Assembly (NCBI RefSeq): GCF_013401515.1
Contig: NZ_CP058532.1
Coordinates: 1 to 64,000, forward strand
Reading direction: 5' to 3'
Source: Halorarum halophilum
Lineage (GTDB): Archaea; Halobacteriota; Halobacteria; Halobacteriales; Haloferacaceae
Length of the DNA: 64,000 nt
Shown here: piece after piece, positions 32,803 to 40,964 of the stretch
Layout of the letters: each line of letters starts with the position of its first letter
Numbering within the stretch: the stretch's first letter is position 1
Position numbers and translations under genes: made by a program
Notes under the pieces: generated by a model
What the model was told of the DNA's origin: nothing
Seen by the model: the letters and a program-made list of their open reading frames with translations, nothing else
Databases searched by the model: none

Positions 32803-34068
32803 GTGGCGGCCCGACGCGGTTCCGACGCCACGACTCCCACCCTCGACGGGGAGACATCGGACTCCTGCAACGTGTGTATCATCGGCGGGGCCGGATACAT
32901 GGGTCTCCCGTTCTCTCTCGCGGTCGCGACGGGCGGCCACGACGTCACAATCGTGGATATCGACGAAGATCGTCTCGCCCAGGTCGACGATGGCGTGTTC
33001 CCGTTCTCCGAACGCGGGGGACAGGAACTCCTCGACGAGGTCGAGATCACGACGTCCACGGAACACGATGTCGTCGCTGATGCGGACGTGGTCGTGCTCA
33101 CCGTCGGGACGCCGGTCGACAAGTACCAGACCCCGGATATGAGCATCGTCTTCGCCGTGATGGACGCGATCAGTCCGTACACGAACGAAGACCAGCTGTT
33201 GATTCTTCGGTCGACGGTCGCCCCCGGCGTCGGGGATGCAGTCGCGAACAGGACGGACGCGGCGGTTGTGAACGCCCCGGAGCGCGCTCGTCAGCACTAC
33301 ATGATCGAGGACACGATCAACGTGCCCCAGCTCCTGGGAGCGCCTACGCAGCGGTCGTACGAGCAGGCCAAGTCGTTCTTCGAGACGTTCATGGACGCGG
33401 ACGTCATGCCACGGCTCTCACGGCGTGAGGCCGAGCTCGCGAAGATCTTCGGCAACGTCTTCCTGTACGTCACGTTCGCACTCGGGAACGAGTACTGGGC
33501 GCTCACGGAGCACCACGGCGACGGTGACAACGTCCATCGCATCCTCGAAGTCGCGAGTAAAGGGATCGACTGGTTCAACCCGCCAGGACCGGGCGCAAAT
33601 ACGGGCGGGCCGTGCCTCCGGAAGGACGGCTGGTTCGTCTCGACGGCGTTCCCCGCGACCGAGTTGTACGAGACGGCCTCGTCGATCAATAACGCGATGC
33701 CGAGTCGGGCGCTCGACGGACTCGAAGAACGAGAGGGGTGGCCCCCTGAGAAGATCGCGGTGCTCGGCATGACGTTCAAGGCCGACGCCGACGACATGCG
33801 GGGCTCGCTGGCGGACCAGATGCACTACGAGATCGAGCGGCGCGGCTACGGTGATCGGACGGTATTCGTCGACCCGCACAACGACGCGTACGATGAGCTC
33901 GATGCAATCGACGGCGCCGACTGGGTGCTGATCCTCACGCCACACTCGGCGTTCGAGGACTTCGAAGCCGTATCCGACGCGGTTGGTGGCACAGCCTGGT
34001 ACTGTGATATCTGGGGGCTGTGGAACCGGACGCACGAACGCAGTGACAACGGCTACTTCAAGTACTGA
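32803..34068 (+). CDS. UDP-glucose/UDP-ManNAc 6-dehydrogenase family
   Basis: 421 residues. Start GTG 32803, preceded by AAGGAGG at 32787; the longer upstream frame runs into the epimerase gene. Rossmann motif IIGGAGYMGLPFSLA (about 26-40), VLTVGTPVDKY, the central STVAPG, and the catalytic Cys in NTGGPCLRKDGWF (C271). C-terminal VLGMTFKADADDMRGS is the family signature. Oxidises a UDP-hexose to a uronic acid with two NAD+. The first 20 residues contain part of a dispersed DNA element (32812-32850), which may explain their poor conservation. Confidence 0.88.
   Translation: MAARRGSDATTPTLDGETSDSCNVCIIGGAGYMGLPFSLAVATGGHDVTIVDIDEDRLAQVDDGVFPFSERGGQELLDEVEITTSTEHDVVADADVVVLTVGTPVDKYQTPDMSIVFAVMDAISPYTNEDQLLILRSTVAPGVGDAVANRTDAAVVNAPERARQHYMIEDTINVPQLLGAPTQRSYEQAKSFFETFMDADVMPRLSRREAELAKIFGNVFLYVTFALGNEYWALTEHHGDGDNVHRILEVASKGIDWFNPPGPGANTGGPCLRKDGWFVSTAFPATELYETASSINNAMPSRALDGLEEREGWPPEKIAVLGMTFKADADDMRGSLADQMHYEIERRGYGDRTVFVDPHNDAYDELDAIDGADWVLILTPHSAFEDFEAVSDAVGGTAWYCDIWGLWNRTHERSDNGYFKY
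32812..32850 (+). repeat. GCCATG-CCCCTACCCTC element, copy 4 (degenerate)
   Basis: gacgcggttccgacgccacg then actcccaccctcgacggg, inside the 5' end of the dehydrogenase gene. Confidence 0.4.
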
Positions 34069-34071
34069 ACC

Positions 34072-34215
34072 ATGAAAGTCGAACAGACATACACGACGGA
34101 CGAGGACGAGCAGCGGTGGCTCGTGGACATGACGAACGATGAGTACCAGGCGGTGCGGAAGCTGCTGGCGGCCGAGATGGAGTATCAGGAGGTGAGCACC
34201 GATGCCAACCGGTAA
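34072..34215 (+). CDS. Small protein, 47 residues
   Basis: ATG three bases after the dehydrogenase stop, overlapping the glycosyltransferase gene by 14 bases. Acidic, one amphipathic helix (NDEYQAVRKLLAAEMEYQEV). Probably a coupling peptide or small subunit. Confidence 0.55.
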   Translation: MKVEQTYTTDEDEQRWLVDMTNDEYQAVRKLLAAEMEYQEVSTDANR

Positions 34216-35827
34216 CGAGATCGCGAAGGACACGCCCGTCGAGAGCGACGAGCACTGGGACTTCGACAACGGGCTCCGCATCATGGTGTACCCGGTGCTC
34301 GCGGCGAACACGATGATCGAGGCGAGTCCGGCGTATCAGCACCTCAAGCAGACGATGCGCTGGTTCGATGCCCACTACGACTTCCCTGTGTTCTGGCACA
34401 TCCTCTGGCCGAAGACGGGGAACGACGAAGCCCGCTACCGCTACCGCTGGAAGAATCACTCCGAGCGGCTGTGGCTCGAGCGCCGGGACGACGTCGAGCT
34501 GATCGAGACGACGTTCCACGCGTGCCAGACCACGGACATGGGGCTGTGCAATCGCGAGCTGCGCGAGGTGATCAACCAGTCGGAGGGCACGCGGTTCTTC
34601 GATTTCATCTTCAACCAGAAGCCCGGCGCCGCCGCGGAGATCATGGACACCGTGCGCGGGCGGCGTGAAGAGGACGCGCTGTGCCCGGCGATCATGAACA
34701 CGCACTGCATGCCGCCGACCTGGGACAAGACGTTCGGCGACTACTACCGGCTCCGGATGGCATCCGGGATGGTCGGCCCAGTGACGCACAACTTCTTCCA
34801 GACCGACCACCAGCTTCAGAACACGCTGAAGGCGCTCCGGTCGTACTTCAACGGGAAGACGCTCCAGCAGTTCCAGAACCAGTCATCGGTGATGGGGACC
34901 GGCGTCGACGTCGACTACGTCGATGGGTTCGCCTCCGAGCTCGACGGTGGTGAGGGCGATCTGGCCGAAGAAGATCCCTTCATCGTGACGTTCAACTCGA
35001 AGGTGTACAAGGAGCGCAACTACGAGGAGTCCTGGCGCATCCTCGATACGCTCCACTCCTCGCCTGTGAACTGCAAGGTGCAGCTGGTCGTCCCGAACCT
35101 CGGCCAGGGGAAGCTCCTGACGCCGGTCGAGTACTCGTCGACGGCCGAGCACTTCGACACGTACTCCGGGCTGAAGAAGTCGGAGTACCTCGAGCAGTCG
35201 GCGAAGGCGAAGATGTCGCTCAACTCGGTGATCAAGACGGACTTCAACCAGACGCTCGCCGAGGTCGCGTACGTCGGGGCGCTCCCGGTCATGCGCCGGG
35301 CTGACTGGTCCGAGTTCATGTTCGGGAAGGACTACCCGTTCCTGTACAGCGGCGAAGAGCACGGCAAGAAGATGGCGCTCCACGTCGCCGCCAACATCGA
35401 CGAGTACCGCGCGGAGTGGATTCCCGAGCTCCGGACACGGCTCCGTGAGCGGCACCACGCGGCGATGTACTTCAAGGAGATCCTCGAGCAGGTCCACCGG
35501 CTCCGCGAAGAGGTGACCTGGGGGAACGAATGGTTCGATCTCCCGCCGATGCACAACCGGTACGAGATGAACGAGAACAGCGGGCGCGTGACCCGCGAGG
35601 CGGTCGTCCTCCAGGCGCTCCGGCGCTGTGACGACGTGTTCACGATGGAGGACTTCGCCGAGAAGTACCGCCAGGTGAGCGAGTCGAGCGCGAAACTCCT
35701 CGAGCCGCACGACGGGCGGTCGCCGGCGCCGCACCTCTCGTACTACCTCGCGCTGAAGAAGTACGGGGTCAAGGACCTGTGCGACGGCCCGCTCCCGGTT
35801 CTGGACAAGAGCGACCTCGAAAACTGA
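34202..35827 (+). CDS. GT-B-like glycosyltransferase (probable)
   Basis: 541 residues. The second half has a GT-B C-terminal lobe pattern: PFIVTFNSKVYKERNYEESW, KVQLVVPNLGQ, then the donor-site-like EYLEQSAKAKMSLNSVIKTDFNQTLAEVAYVGALPVMRRADW (S..E.FG..L.EA...G.PV in GT1/GT4). The first half has Trp/His-rich helices. It follows two enzymes that make a UDP-uronic acid, so it probably transfers that sugar to viral DNA, virion proteins or a host surface glycan. No GT-A DxD motif seen. Confidence 0.6.
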   Translation: MPTGNEIAKDTPVESDEHWDFDNGLRIMVYPVLAANTMIEASPAYQHLKQTMRWFDAHYDFPVFWHILWPKTGNDEARYRYRWKNHSERLWLERRDDVELIETTFHACQTTDMGLCNRELREVINQSEGTRFFDFIFNQKPGAAAEIMDTVRGRREEDALCPAIMNTHCMPPTWDKTFGDYYRLRMASGMVGPVTHNFFQTDHQLQNTLKALRSYFNGKTLQQFQNQSSVMGTGVDVDYVDGFASELDGGEGDLAEEDPFIVTFNSKVYKERNYEESWRILDTLHSSPVNCKVQLVVPNLGQGKLLTPVEYSSTAEHFDTYSGLKKSEYLEQSAKAKMSLNSVIKTDFNQTLAEVAYVGALPVMRRADWSEFMFGKDYPFLYSGEEHGKKMALHVAANIDEYRAEWIPELRTRLRERHHAAMYFKEILEQVHRLREEVTWGNEWFDLPPMHNRYEMNENSGRVTREAVVLQALRRCDDVFTMEDFAEKYRQVSESSAKLLEPHDGRSPAPHLSYYLALKKYGVKDLCDGPLPVLDKSDLEN

Positions 35828-35870
35828 TAGACGGAAACCGCCATACGTTGTCGGGGTCAAACGTAGACCC

Positions 35871-35886
35871 ACCAGAATACTTACCA
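35871..35886 (+). promoter_or_regulatory. Promoter of RarA-C gene
   Basis: CCAGAATACTTACCAT: ACTTACC box about 30 bases before ATG 35914. Confidence 0.45.
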
Positions 35887-35913
35887 TCGCTTCAGTCGTA
35901 TTAAGAATTGCAT

Positions 35914-36699
35914 ATGGGAAATGACGAAAGCGCCCAGACAACGTTTGGTGACGGCGGCGAGATCCAGACGCCTGAGCCCACGTCGACCGACGAGGACGAT
36001 TCCAGCCTCAAGGACGACGGGACAGAAATGAAGAAGTACGATACGAAAGGCGGCCTCGACCAGTACATCGTCGGCTCCGCACTCCAGAAAGCCATTCGGC
36101 GGAGCGACGAGGAGCTCGCGGCGTGGTCAGCCTGGGAGCTGGTCCGCTCCGGCTACGGCTGGTGGTTCTGGAACCGGCTGGCAATCATCGCGGTCGAAGA
36201 GGCCGTCTCGGAAGACCAGACGCTGGTCCTGGTCGACACGCTCGAACGCCTCGCCAAGAAGAAGTGGTCGATGGACGAGTGGGAAGGCATCGTGTGTGCG
36301 ATCCGCGCGGCGATCGCCTGCGCTCGCATGCCCAAGTCGCGCGAGCACGTCCACGGCAACCGGGTGTTCACGGCGATGAAGAACGAGCGCGTCGCCGCCG
36401 AGCAAGAAGACCGCAAACCGCGGTACGACTTCCCCGAGATCCCGGACGAAGCGTACGATCAGCACACGCTCATGGGCCGCAAGCAGGGTCGCGGGTTCAA
36501 GCACTTCATGGTCCACTCGGGCCGACTCGACAACGAGACGGAGATGGGCGCTGAGTTCAAGGAGTTCCTGATGAACAACGTCGAGATGGCATACCCGGAC
36601 AAGGACATCAGCCAGAGCGACATCTCGCGATCGGACATCAAGCGCGCCACGACACCAGTCGAACCCGGTGAGCACGACAAGAAGTTCCACGACCAGTAA
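35914..36699 (+). CDS. RarA/MgsA C-terminal-domain protein without ATPase domain
   Basis: 261 residues from ATG 35914. Residues about 42-165 match the tetramerisation/clamp-loader-like C-domain of RarA (MgsA): YDTKGGLDQYIVGSALQKAIRRSDEELAAWSAWELVRSGYG, WFWNRLAIIAVEEA and AIACARMPKSREHVHGNRVF correspond to the family's 'TKRGYD..EV.SALQKAIRRGD ... L.IIS.EDIG' pattern. The AAA+ module is absent. Such stand-alone domains occur in many phages and may engage a clamp or SSB. Low-complexity acidic N-terminus. Confidence 0.7.
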   Translation: MGNDESAQTTFGDGGEIQTPEPTSTDEDDSSLKDDGTEMKKYDTKGGLDQYIVGSALQKAIRRSDEELAAWSAWELVRSGYGWWFWNRLAIIAVEEAVSEDQTLVLVDTLERLAKKKWSMDEWEGIVCAIRAAIACARMPKSREHVHGNRVFTAMKNERVAAEQEDRKPRYDFPEIPDEAYDQHTLMGRKQGRGFKHFMVHSGRLDNETEMGAEFKEFLMNNVEMAYPDKDISQSDISRSDIKRATTPVEPGEHDKKFHDQ

Positions 36700-36726
36700 G
36701 GTCGTCCTGTAACACCTCTGAAATCC

Positions 36727-36763
36727 TGTACGTACATATACACGCGTACGTACGTACGTGCAA
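36727..36763. repeat. TACG-rich tract, copy 3
   Basis: About 35 bases identical to 5248-5284. Followed 25 bp later by the promoter of the next gene (GTCAGAATACTTATAG). Confidence 0.7.
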
Positions 36764-36823
36764 CCGCCGTCACCCGGTTTCGGTCAGAATACTTATAGTA
36801 CCAGATAGGCAATATGTGGTCAG

Positions 36824-37168
36824 ATGAAGCACCGCACGGTTCGTGTTGCTGACGACGACCTCGCAGACCACGTCCGATCGAGAATCTCCAACGACGAGCT
36901 CCTCGACGACGTCCTCCCCATGTTCAGACGGTTCATCCTCTGGCGGCGCGAAGACGAAAGTGGTGTGAGCGGAACCGGCCCGGTCGCGGTCGGCGTCCAG
37001 TTCCCCGATGGTGCGGTCGCGATCGAGTGGCTGAACGAGCAGAACCCTCGCGTCGACACCGCCCGAAACGGCTGGGCGCTCTACCCGTCGGTCGAGGGTA
37101 TCGCTGACGCCGAGAAGGTCCATGGCCACGGTGGTCGAACGATCATCGTCTGGATCGACGCCGAGTGA
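36824..37168 (+). CDS. Unknown protein, 114 residues
   Basis: Leaderless behind TCAGAATACTTATAG (36784-36798). Helical N-terminal half and beta C-terminal half (VAVGVQFPDGAVAIEWLNEQ, GGRTIIVWIDAE). Monocistronic; the TACG tract is its only upstream neighbour. No family recognised. Confidence 0.6.
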   Translation: MKHRTVRVADDDLADHVRSRISNDELLDDVLPMFRRFILWRREDESGVSGTGPVAVGVQFPDGAVAIEWLNEQNPRVDTARNGWALYPSVEGIADAEKVHGHGGRTIIVWIDAE

Positions 37169-37324
37169 CACGGGCTTCTATGCCTCTCACCCGAGGTATT
37201 TCACCCATCCTCATATTACTTACATACGTCTGAGAAACAAAGTCCTACGTTCACTCTCGGGCTCTCACGTTAACTAACTCAGCGACACCCTTATGCTCTG
37301 ATAGTGAGTACTTTTTGATAAGAA

Positions 37325-37783
37325 ATGGCGCTCGACATCAAGGTCGACGATCGCGAACCCAAACGGGTGCAGGAGATGGCGAAGACGGTGTTCGGAGACG
37401 AGCGGGTCGAGATCGAGCGCATGAAGTCTGGCGATTTCGTCGCCCGTGGCGCCCAGGCCGCCGCCGAGCGAAAGCAGATCTCGGATTTCCTCGGGTCGAT
37501 CGGGGACAAGCGCATCTGGAAGCAGACGGACGGGATGGGCCAGCAGTACGAACACAACTGCGTCGTCGTCGAAGGCTCGCACATCGAGGACTTCGTCGCT
37601 GACATCTACGGCGGTCACGCCGCGGCGATCCGCAAGGTGATCGGCGTGGTCGCCTGGCTCAATCACCAGGACGGCTGGTCGGCGATGTGGTTCCCGCAGG
37701 ACGGCGACGAGGGGACGCGCCTGCTGATGAACTACCTGGAGGCGTGGTTCCGTCAGGCGGACAAGAAGAACAAATCGAAATAG
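37325..37783 (+). CDS. ERCC4/XPF-type nuclease
   Basis: 152 residues, the size of a bare ERCC4 nuclease domain. V-D-D-R-E (residues 6-11), ERMKSGDFVARG, then the active-site E-R-K-x3-D in AAERKQISDFL (about 46-56) and the KRIWKQ helix; YEHNCVVVEGSHIEDF corresponds to the following strand. Family enzymes cleave branched or flap DNA; without HhH domains this one may need a partner. Cellular homologues are Mus81/Hef; several haloviruses encode similar short forms. Own promoter upstream (ACCCTTATGC). Confidence 0.8.
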   Translation: MALDIKVDDREPKRVQEMAKTVFGDERVEIERMKSGDFVARGAQAAAERKQISDFLGSIGDKRIWKQTDGMGQQYEHNCVVVEGSHIEDFVADIYGGHAAAIRKVIGVVAWLNHQDGWSAMWFPQDGDEGTRLLMNYLEAWFRQADKKNKSK

Positions 37784-37809
37784 GGGGACGTCGTAGCTGT
37801 CTGACCTAT

Positions 37810-37869
37810 CAGAAACTTTTATCTTATCTCCAGCCCAATTCTCAAGCATCCCTATCAAGGGATTGATAG
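37810..37869 (+). promoter_or_regulatory. Class II promoter and leader hairpin I
   Basis: CAGAAACTTTTATCTT gives BRE/TATA at 37810-37825. Leader ends in CTATCA (37852-37857) pairing perfectly with TGATAG (37864-37869), loop AGGGAT, one base before ATG 37871. Confidence 0.55.
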
Positions 37870-37870
37870 T

Positions 37871-38134
37871 ATGGAATCCGAAGCGAACGGAGTGTCGCTG
37901 GTGCCGCAGCTGTCGTACAACGACGAGCTTGGAGGAGCTCGCGTTCGGTCCCAGGGCGTAAACTGTACGCTCACCTGGGAGATGTTCGAAATCGCGCTCA
38001 CGAAAGGCGGGATCGAGCTGACGACAGACGTTCCGCACCAGGACCTCGAAGCGTTGTTCGGCGCTACCCTCGGCCAAGATTGCCGAGTGTGCGTCAGTAT
38101 CGAACCCACCGAGGAGGACCTCGATGGCGAATAG
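37871..38134 (+). CDS. Unknown protein, 87 residues
   Basis: First gene of the 37871-42198 operon. Mixed alpha/beta (VNCTLTWEMFEIALTKGGIEL), acidic end, overlapping the next gene by 11 bases. No motif. Confidence 0.6.
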   Translation: MESEANGVSLVPQLSYNDELGGARVRSQGVNCTLTWEMFEIALTKGGIELTTDVPHQDLEALFGATLGQDCRVCVSIEPTEEDLDGE

Positions 38135-38777
38135 AGGACAGAAGACGAACTACACGGGCAAGGACACGTCAGTCTCGATCACGCAGATACAGGCCGCTGG
38201 CCAGTCCCAGTCCACGCTCACGAACAACCGACTCCGAGGTGAGTGGTCACCTCGAGCGATCGTCGAGCGACGGTACGACCACACGTTGCCGCGATCGTGG
38301 GACACGGTGTTCATCCCGATCAGTCCGCGCGGGCCGCTCTACGGAATCAAACCAGAGCACGGTGACTCGTTCATCGTCGGCTACGCACTGGTTCGTCCGA
38401 AAACGCAAGCAGAGAGTACGTACGACGACAAAGCCGCCATGTTCGAGCAGTTCGCCGATAAGGACGAAGCGTACGTCTGGGAGAAGAAGCAGCCGACGTA
38501 CATCCCGCCGGAGAAGCTCACGCCACGGTTCATCATCGAACCGTACTACTCGTCTCACATCAACCCCGCCAAGTCGGGGTGGGCTGGAATGTACTACGTC
38601 GAGCCGACACACTCGATGCTCTCCGGACGTGACGGCTTCCGTATCGTCGCAGTCGCAGAGGTGCCACCAGGAACGGAGTTCGCGTATCCGTTCGGAAGCA
38701 TCCAGAAGCTGAAAGACGGGCTCGACGACCGGGATGCCGAGTACACGATCGATCCGCGATTCGAGAGGATTGCATGA
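38124..38777 (+). CDS. Unknown protein, 217 residues
   Basis: Beta-rich and less acidic than its neighbours; phrases such as TVFIPISPRGPLYGIKPEHGD and AGMYYVEPTHSMLSGRDGF are distinctive but not assigned. ATGA-coupled to the next gene. Confidence 0.6.
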   Translation: MANRGQKTNYTGKDTSVSITQIQAAGQSQSTLTNNRLRGEWSPRAIVERRYDHTLPRSWDTVFIPISPRGPLYGIKPEHGDSFIVGYALVRPKTQAESTYDDKAAMFEQFADKDEAYVWEKKQPTYIPPEKLTPRFIIEPYYSSHINPAKSGWAGMYYVEPTHSMLSGRDGFRIVAVAEVPPGTEFAYPFGSIQKLKDGLDDRDAEYTIDPRFERIA

Positions 38778-39289
38778 GCTCGACCGACTACGTCCAGATC
38801 ACGAAGGACGAGTTCGACGAGTTCGTCGCTGACGAGCTCCCGCGCGAGTTCGAAGAGAAGGAGTGGAACTGGACGCAGGAAGCGGTGTACGACTGCGAGC
38901 TCCCGCGAGGAGAGCACACGTTCGTCCTGCGTATCTGGTCCAGTGTCGACGTCCGAGACGGCTACGGTCGGAAGAAGGGCGGTGACGCGATCCGTGTGCA
39001 GTGCCTCGTCGTCGACGAGGACAAGGGGCCTGGAAGCTGGAAGCCCATCGTCCACCACAGTCAGCTCCCCGACGACTGTGGCTCACACATCAAACGGACG
39101 GACGGCTGGAAGGACCGCGTGAAGCGACACTTGATCGCGCTCGAATCGATCGTTGGCGGAGAGCAGTACCAGGAGTGTATCTGGTGCGACCGGCCGATGA
39201 TCGTGCGGACGAACAAGTCTACCGGGGACGAGTTCTTCGGCTGCTCGGGCTTCCCGGACTGTCGCCACACGGAGGCGATCAATGGGTGA
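38774..39289 (+). CDS. Protein with topoisomerase-type zinc ribbon
   Basis: 171 residues. The last 40 residues, ECIWCDRPMIVRTNKSTGDEFFGCSGFPDCRHTEAI, form a type IA topoisomerase C4 zinc finger (C-x2-C ... F-x-G-C-S-x-F-P-x-C). The N-terminal 125 residues have beta sequence (HTFVLRIWSSVDVRDGYG) without a nuclease or topoisomerase motif. Probably binds single-stranded or damaged nucleic acid. Confidence 0.7.
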   Translation: MSSTDYVQITKDEFDEFVADELPREFEEKEWNWTQEAVYDCELPRGEHTFVLRIWSSVDVRDGYGRKKGGDAIRVQCLVVDEDKGPGSWKPIVHHSQLPDDCGSHIKRTDGWKDRVKRHLIALESIVGGEQYQECIWCDRPMIVRTNKSTGDEFFGCSGFPDCRHTEAING

Positions 39290-39512
39290 GAAGACCGGTG
39301 TCCAACGCGCGTTAGAATCGCTCGAGTGCGTCACGGACACCGTCGACAGGGAAGAGGGATCATCGTTCGAGATCCACGTCAGGTCCGACACGACCATCGA
39401 CGACTTCAGCATGATACTCGTGGCGCTCCCGGCGCTCATGTTCCCGATGAGAATCTCAGAGACCGACGACGGCTACGTCGTCCACTGTCTCCAGTACGAA
39501 GAGGTGCGATAG
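39282..39512 (+). CDS. Small protein, 76 residues
   Basis: Overlaps the previous stop by 8 bases. Helix followed by strands (SFEIHVRSDTTIDDFSMILV). Unknown. Confidence 0.55.
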   Translation: MGEKTGVQRALESLECVTDTVDREEGSSFEIHVRSDTTIDDFSMILVALPALMFPMRISETDDGYVVHCLQYEEVR

Positions 39513-39513
39513 C

Positions 39514-39681
39514 ATGGCCAACATCTACACAGTAATGTTCAACATCGACGGAGAGGGATCGACCGCTCGATTCGAGTTCGAGTCAAGTGCATGGGCGCTC
39601 GTCGACGCCCTGGAGGATGCCGGCTACGAGGCCAGCGTCCACGACGAGTTCAAACGCAAGGAGCTCACCCGTGGCGATTAG
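39514..39681 (+). CDS. Small protein, 55 residues
   Basis: ATG 39514, one base after the previous stop. IYTVMFNIDGEGSTARFEF followed by a helix (AWALVDALEDAGYEA) gives a compact beta-beta-alpha form. Unknown. Confidence 0.55.
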   Translation: MANIYTVMFNIDGEGSTARFEFESSAWALVDALEDAGYEASVHDEFKRKELTRGD

Positions 39682-39859
39682 CTGTGTCCTGTTCGGGCAC
39701 AAGATGGTCAGTGGGTTCTACATCGATACGGACGCGGACGTAGTCCTCCCGATCAAGCTCTGTGACCGTGATTGCGGACACACAGTCCTCGACCTGGGAG
39801 CGTACAAGAAACAGAAGCAGTGGCAAAAGGAGCAAGATAATGAAGCACAAGAAGCGTGA
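39671..39859 (+). CDS. Small Cys-containing protein, 62 residues
   Basis: GTG start 39671 preceded by AAGGAG at 39658. CVLFGHK, then LCDRDCGHTVLDLG, giving a Cys/His set fit for one zinc. Overlaps the previous gene by 11 and the next by 20 bases. Confidence 0.5.
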   Translation: MAISCVLFGHKMVSGFYIDTDADVVLPIKLCDRDCGHTVLDLGAYKKQKQWQKEQDNEAQEA

Positions 39860-39998
39860 CCCGATCTTCGACACGGACACAGTAGCAGACGCACGAGAGA
39901 TACTCCAGAACGGCGAGCGGAACTGGGACTACCTCGACGGAGAGGAACGGTACGGGACGGTCGTCGAGGCGCTCCAGCTGCTCGAAGAGGTTCTCTGA
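39840..39998 (+). CDS. Small protein, 52 residues
   Basis: ATG 39840 with AAGGAG at 39828. Basic start, then acidic helix (TVVEALQLLEEVL). Unknown. Confidence 0.5.
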   Translation: MKHKKRDPIFDTDTVADAREILQNGERNWDYLDGEERYGTVVEALQLLEEVL

Positions 39999-40003
39999 GG
40001 GCG

Positions 40004-40249
40004 ATGGGCGATCGAATCGAGCCGTCAGAGCTGAGCCAGGAGGAGATCGTCGACGAGATCGACCGACTTGCGTGCCACACGGGGTACACGTGTGATTCGC
40101 GTGGTACGGAAGCCCGGCGCCGAGATGAGAAGCGGATCGAGGCGCTCAAAGCAGAGCTCGACGGCGAGTATGAACACGACCCCGACTCGTGCGACCAGTG
40201 CGAGGTCGAGGCGCAGCTGCTGGCCACCTCGGAGGGCGACGATGAGTGA
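40004..40249 (+). CDS. Small Cys-containing protein, 81 residues
   Basis: CHTGYTC and CDQC pairs flank a helical stretch; possible zinc site. Ends overlapping the next gene by 8 bases. Confidence 0.5.
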   Translation: MGDRIEPSELSQEEIVDEIDRLACHTGYTCDSRGTEARRRDEKRIEALKAELDGEYEHDPDSCDQCEVEAQLLATSEGDDE

Positions 40250-40493
40250 CGTCGACGAGTGGAAGGAGAACAACGAGTCGTTCTCCTACGACCCGCCGGA
40301 TGCGGACCCGGAGATGTGGTCCCCCGAGGAGTTCACAGAGCTGTACGACCGGGTGATCGGCCGTCAGGTCAAGTGGATATGCGAGCACTGCTCGCAACCG
40401 TTCCCGAGCCTCGATGCAGCGAGACGACACGTCCGGACTCAGCACTCGGTGTACCTGATCGGCCAGGCAAAGCTCGCGAGGGACGATGACTAA
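40242..40493 (+). CDS. Single C2H2 zinc-finger protein
   Basis: 83 residues from ATG 40242. C-terminal classical finger CEHCSQPFPSLDAARRHVRT followed by QH: C-x2-C-x12-H-x4-H with the conserved F and L. Acidic N-terminal half. Small C2H2 proteins are frequent in haloarchaeal viruses and usually bind DNA or partner proteins. Confidence 0.72.
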   Translation: MSDVDEWKENNESFSYDPPDADPEMWSPEEFTELYDRVIGRQVKWICEHCSQPFPSLDAARRHVRTQHSVYLIGQAKLARDDD

Positions 40494-40626
40494 GTACCGC
40501 GTTACCTGCGAAAAGTGCGGCCTCGACCGGACGTTTGACAAATGGGACGACGCACACGCAGTCGTTATGTCGCACTGGAGGAAGCCCGGCCACGAGGAGG
40601 TTGAGTGCAACCGGGTGACCGACTGA
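40486..40626 (+). CDS. Small zinc-finger protein, 46 residues
   Basis: ATG 40486 overlaps the previous stop by 8 bases. C-x2-C (CEKCGL), W and H-x5-H-like groups and a late C: a degenerate C2H2/C2HC finger. TGATG overlap with next gene. Confidence 0.55.
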   Translation: MTKYRVTCEKCGLDRTFDKWDDAHAVVMSHWRKPGHEEVECNRVTD

Positions 40627-40964
40627 TGAGCCCGACTACTGCTGCTGGTGGCATTCAGTCCTCAGGTGAGGGATGGGACTCGGTCGACGACGACTGTATG
40701 CTCTGTGAAATGGAGCAGTGTACTCACTGGTACTACGAAGACGACGAGCTCGTAATCGCCGACAACCTGGTCGGGCGCCCGTTCGTCATCTGGAAGGACC
40801 ACAAGCAGTCAGTTAGCATCGACGAGCTCCAGACGGTGCAGCACCGTGTCAGGGGCATCTTCAGCGACCACGAGCTCCAGGTGATCATGAACATGGTCCC
40901 AGACCACTGGCACGCTCATATCGTCGAGCCCGGAGGAGACCGGGCATACCTGAGGTTCGAATGA
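40626..40964 (+). CDS. HIT-like protein
   Basis: 112 residues from ATG 40626. CMLCEMEQCTHWYYED resembles the N-terminal C-x2-C of HIT proteins, FVIWKDHKQSVSIDEL the strand after it, and NMVPDHWHAHIVEPGG the histidine triad (H-x-H with D in place of the first His). HIT enzymes are nucleotide hydrolases or transferases. The partly lost triad makes catalysis uncertain. Confidence 0.55.
   Translation: MSPTTAAGGIQSSGEGWDSVDDDCMLCEMEQCTHWYYEDDELVIADNLVGRPFVIWKDHKQSVSIDELQTVQHRVRGIFSDHELQVIMNMVPDHWHAHIVEPGGDRAYLRFE

Noticed and set aside
15192-37900. Shared 16-mer AAGCGAACGGAGTGTC at about 15199 and 37881
   Set aside because: Only two copies, both inside small coding regions in different frames; probably chance or a minor duplication.
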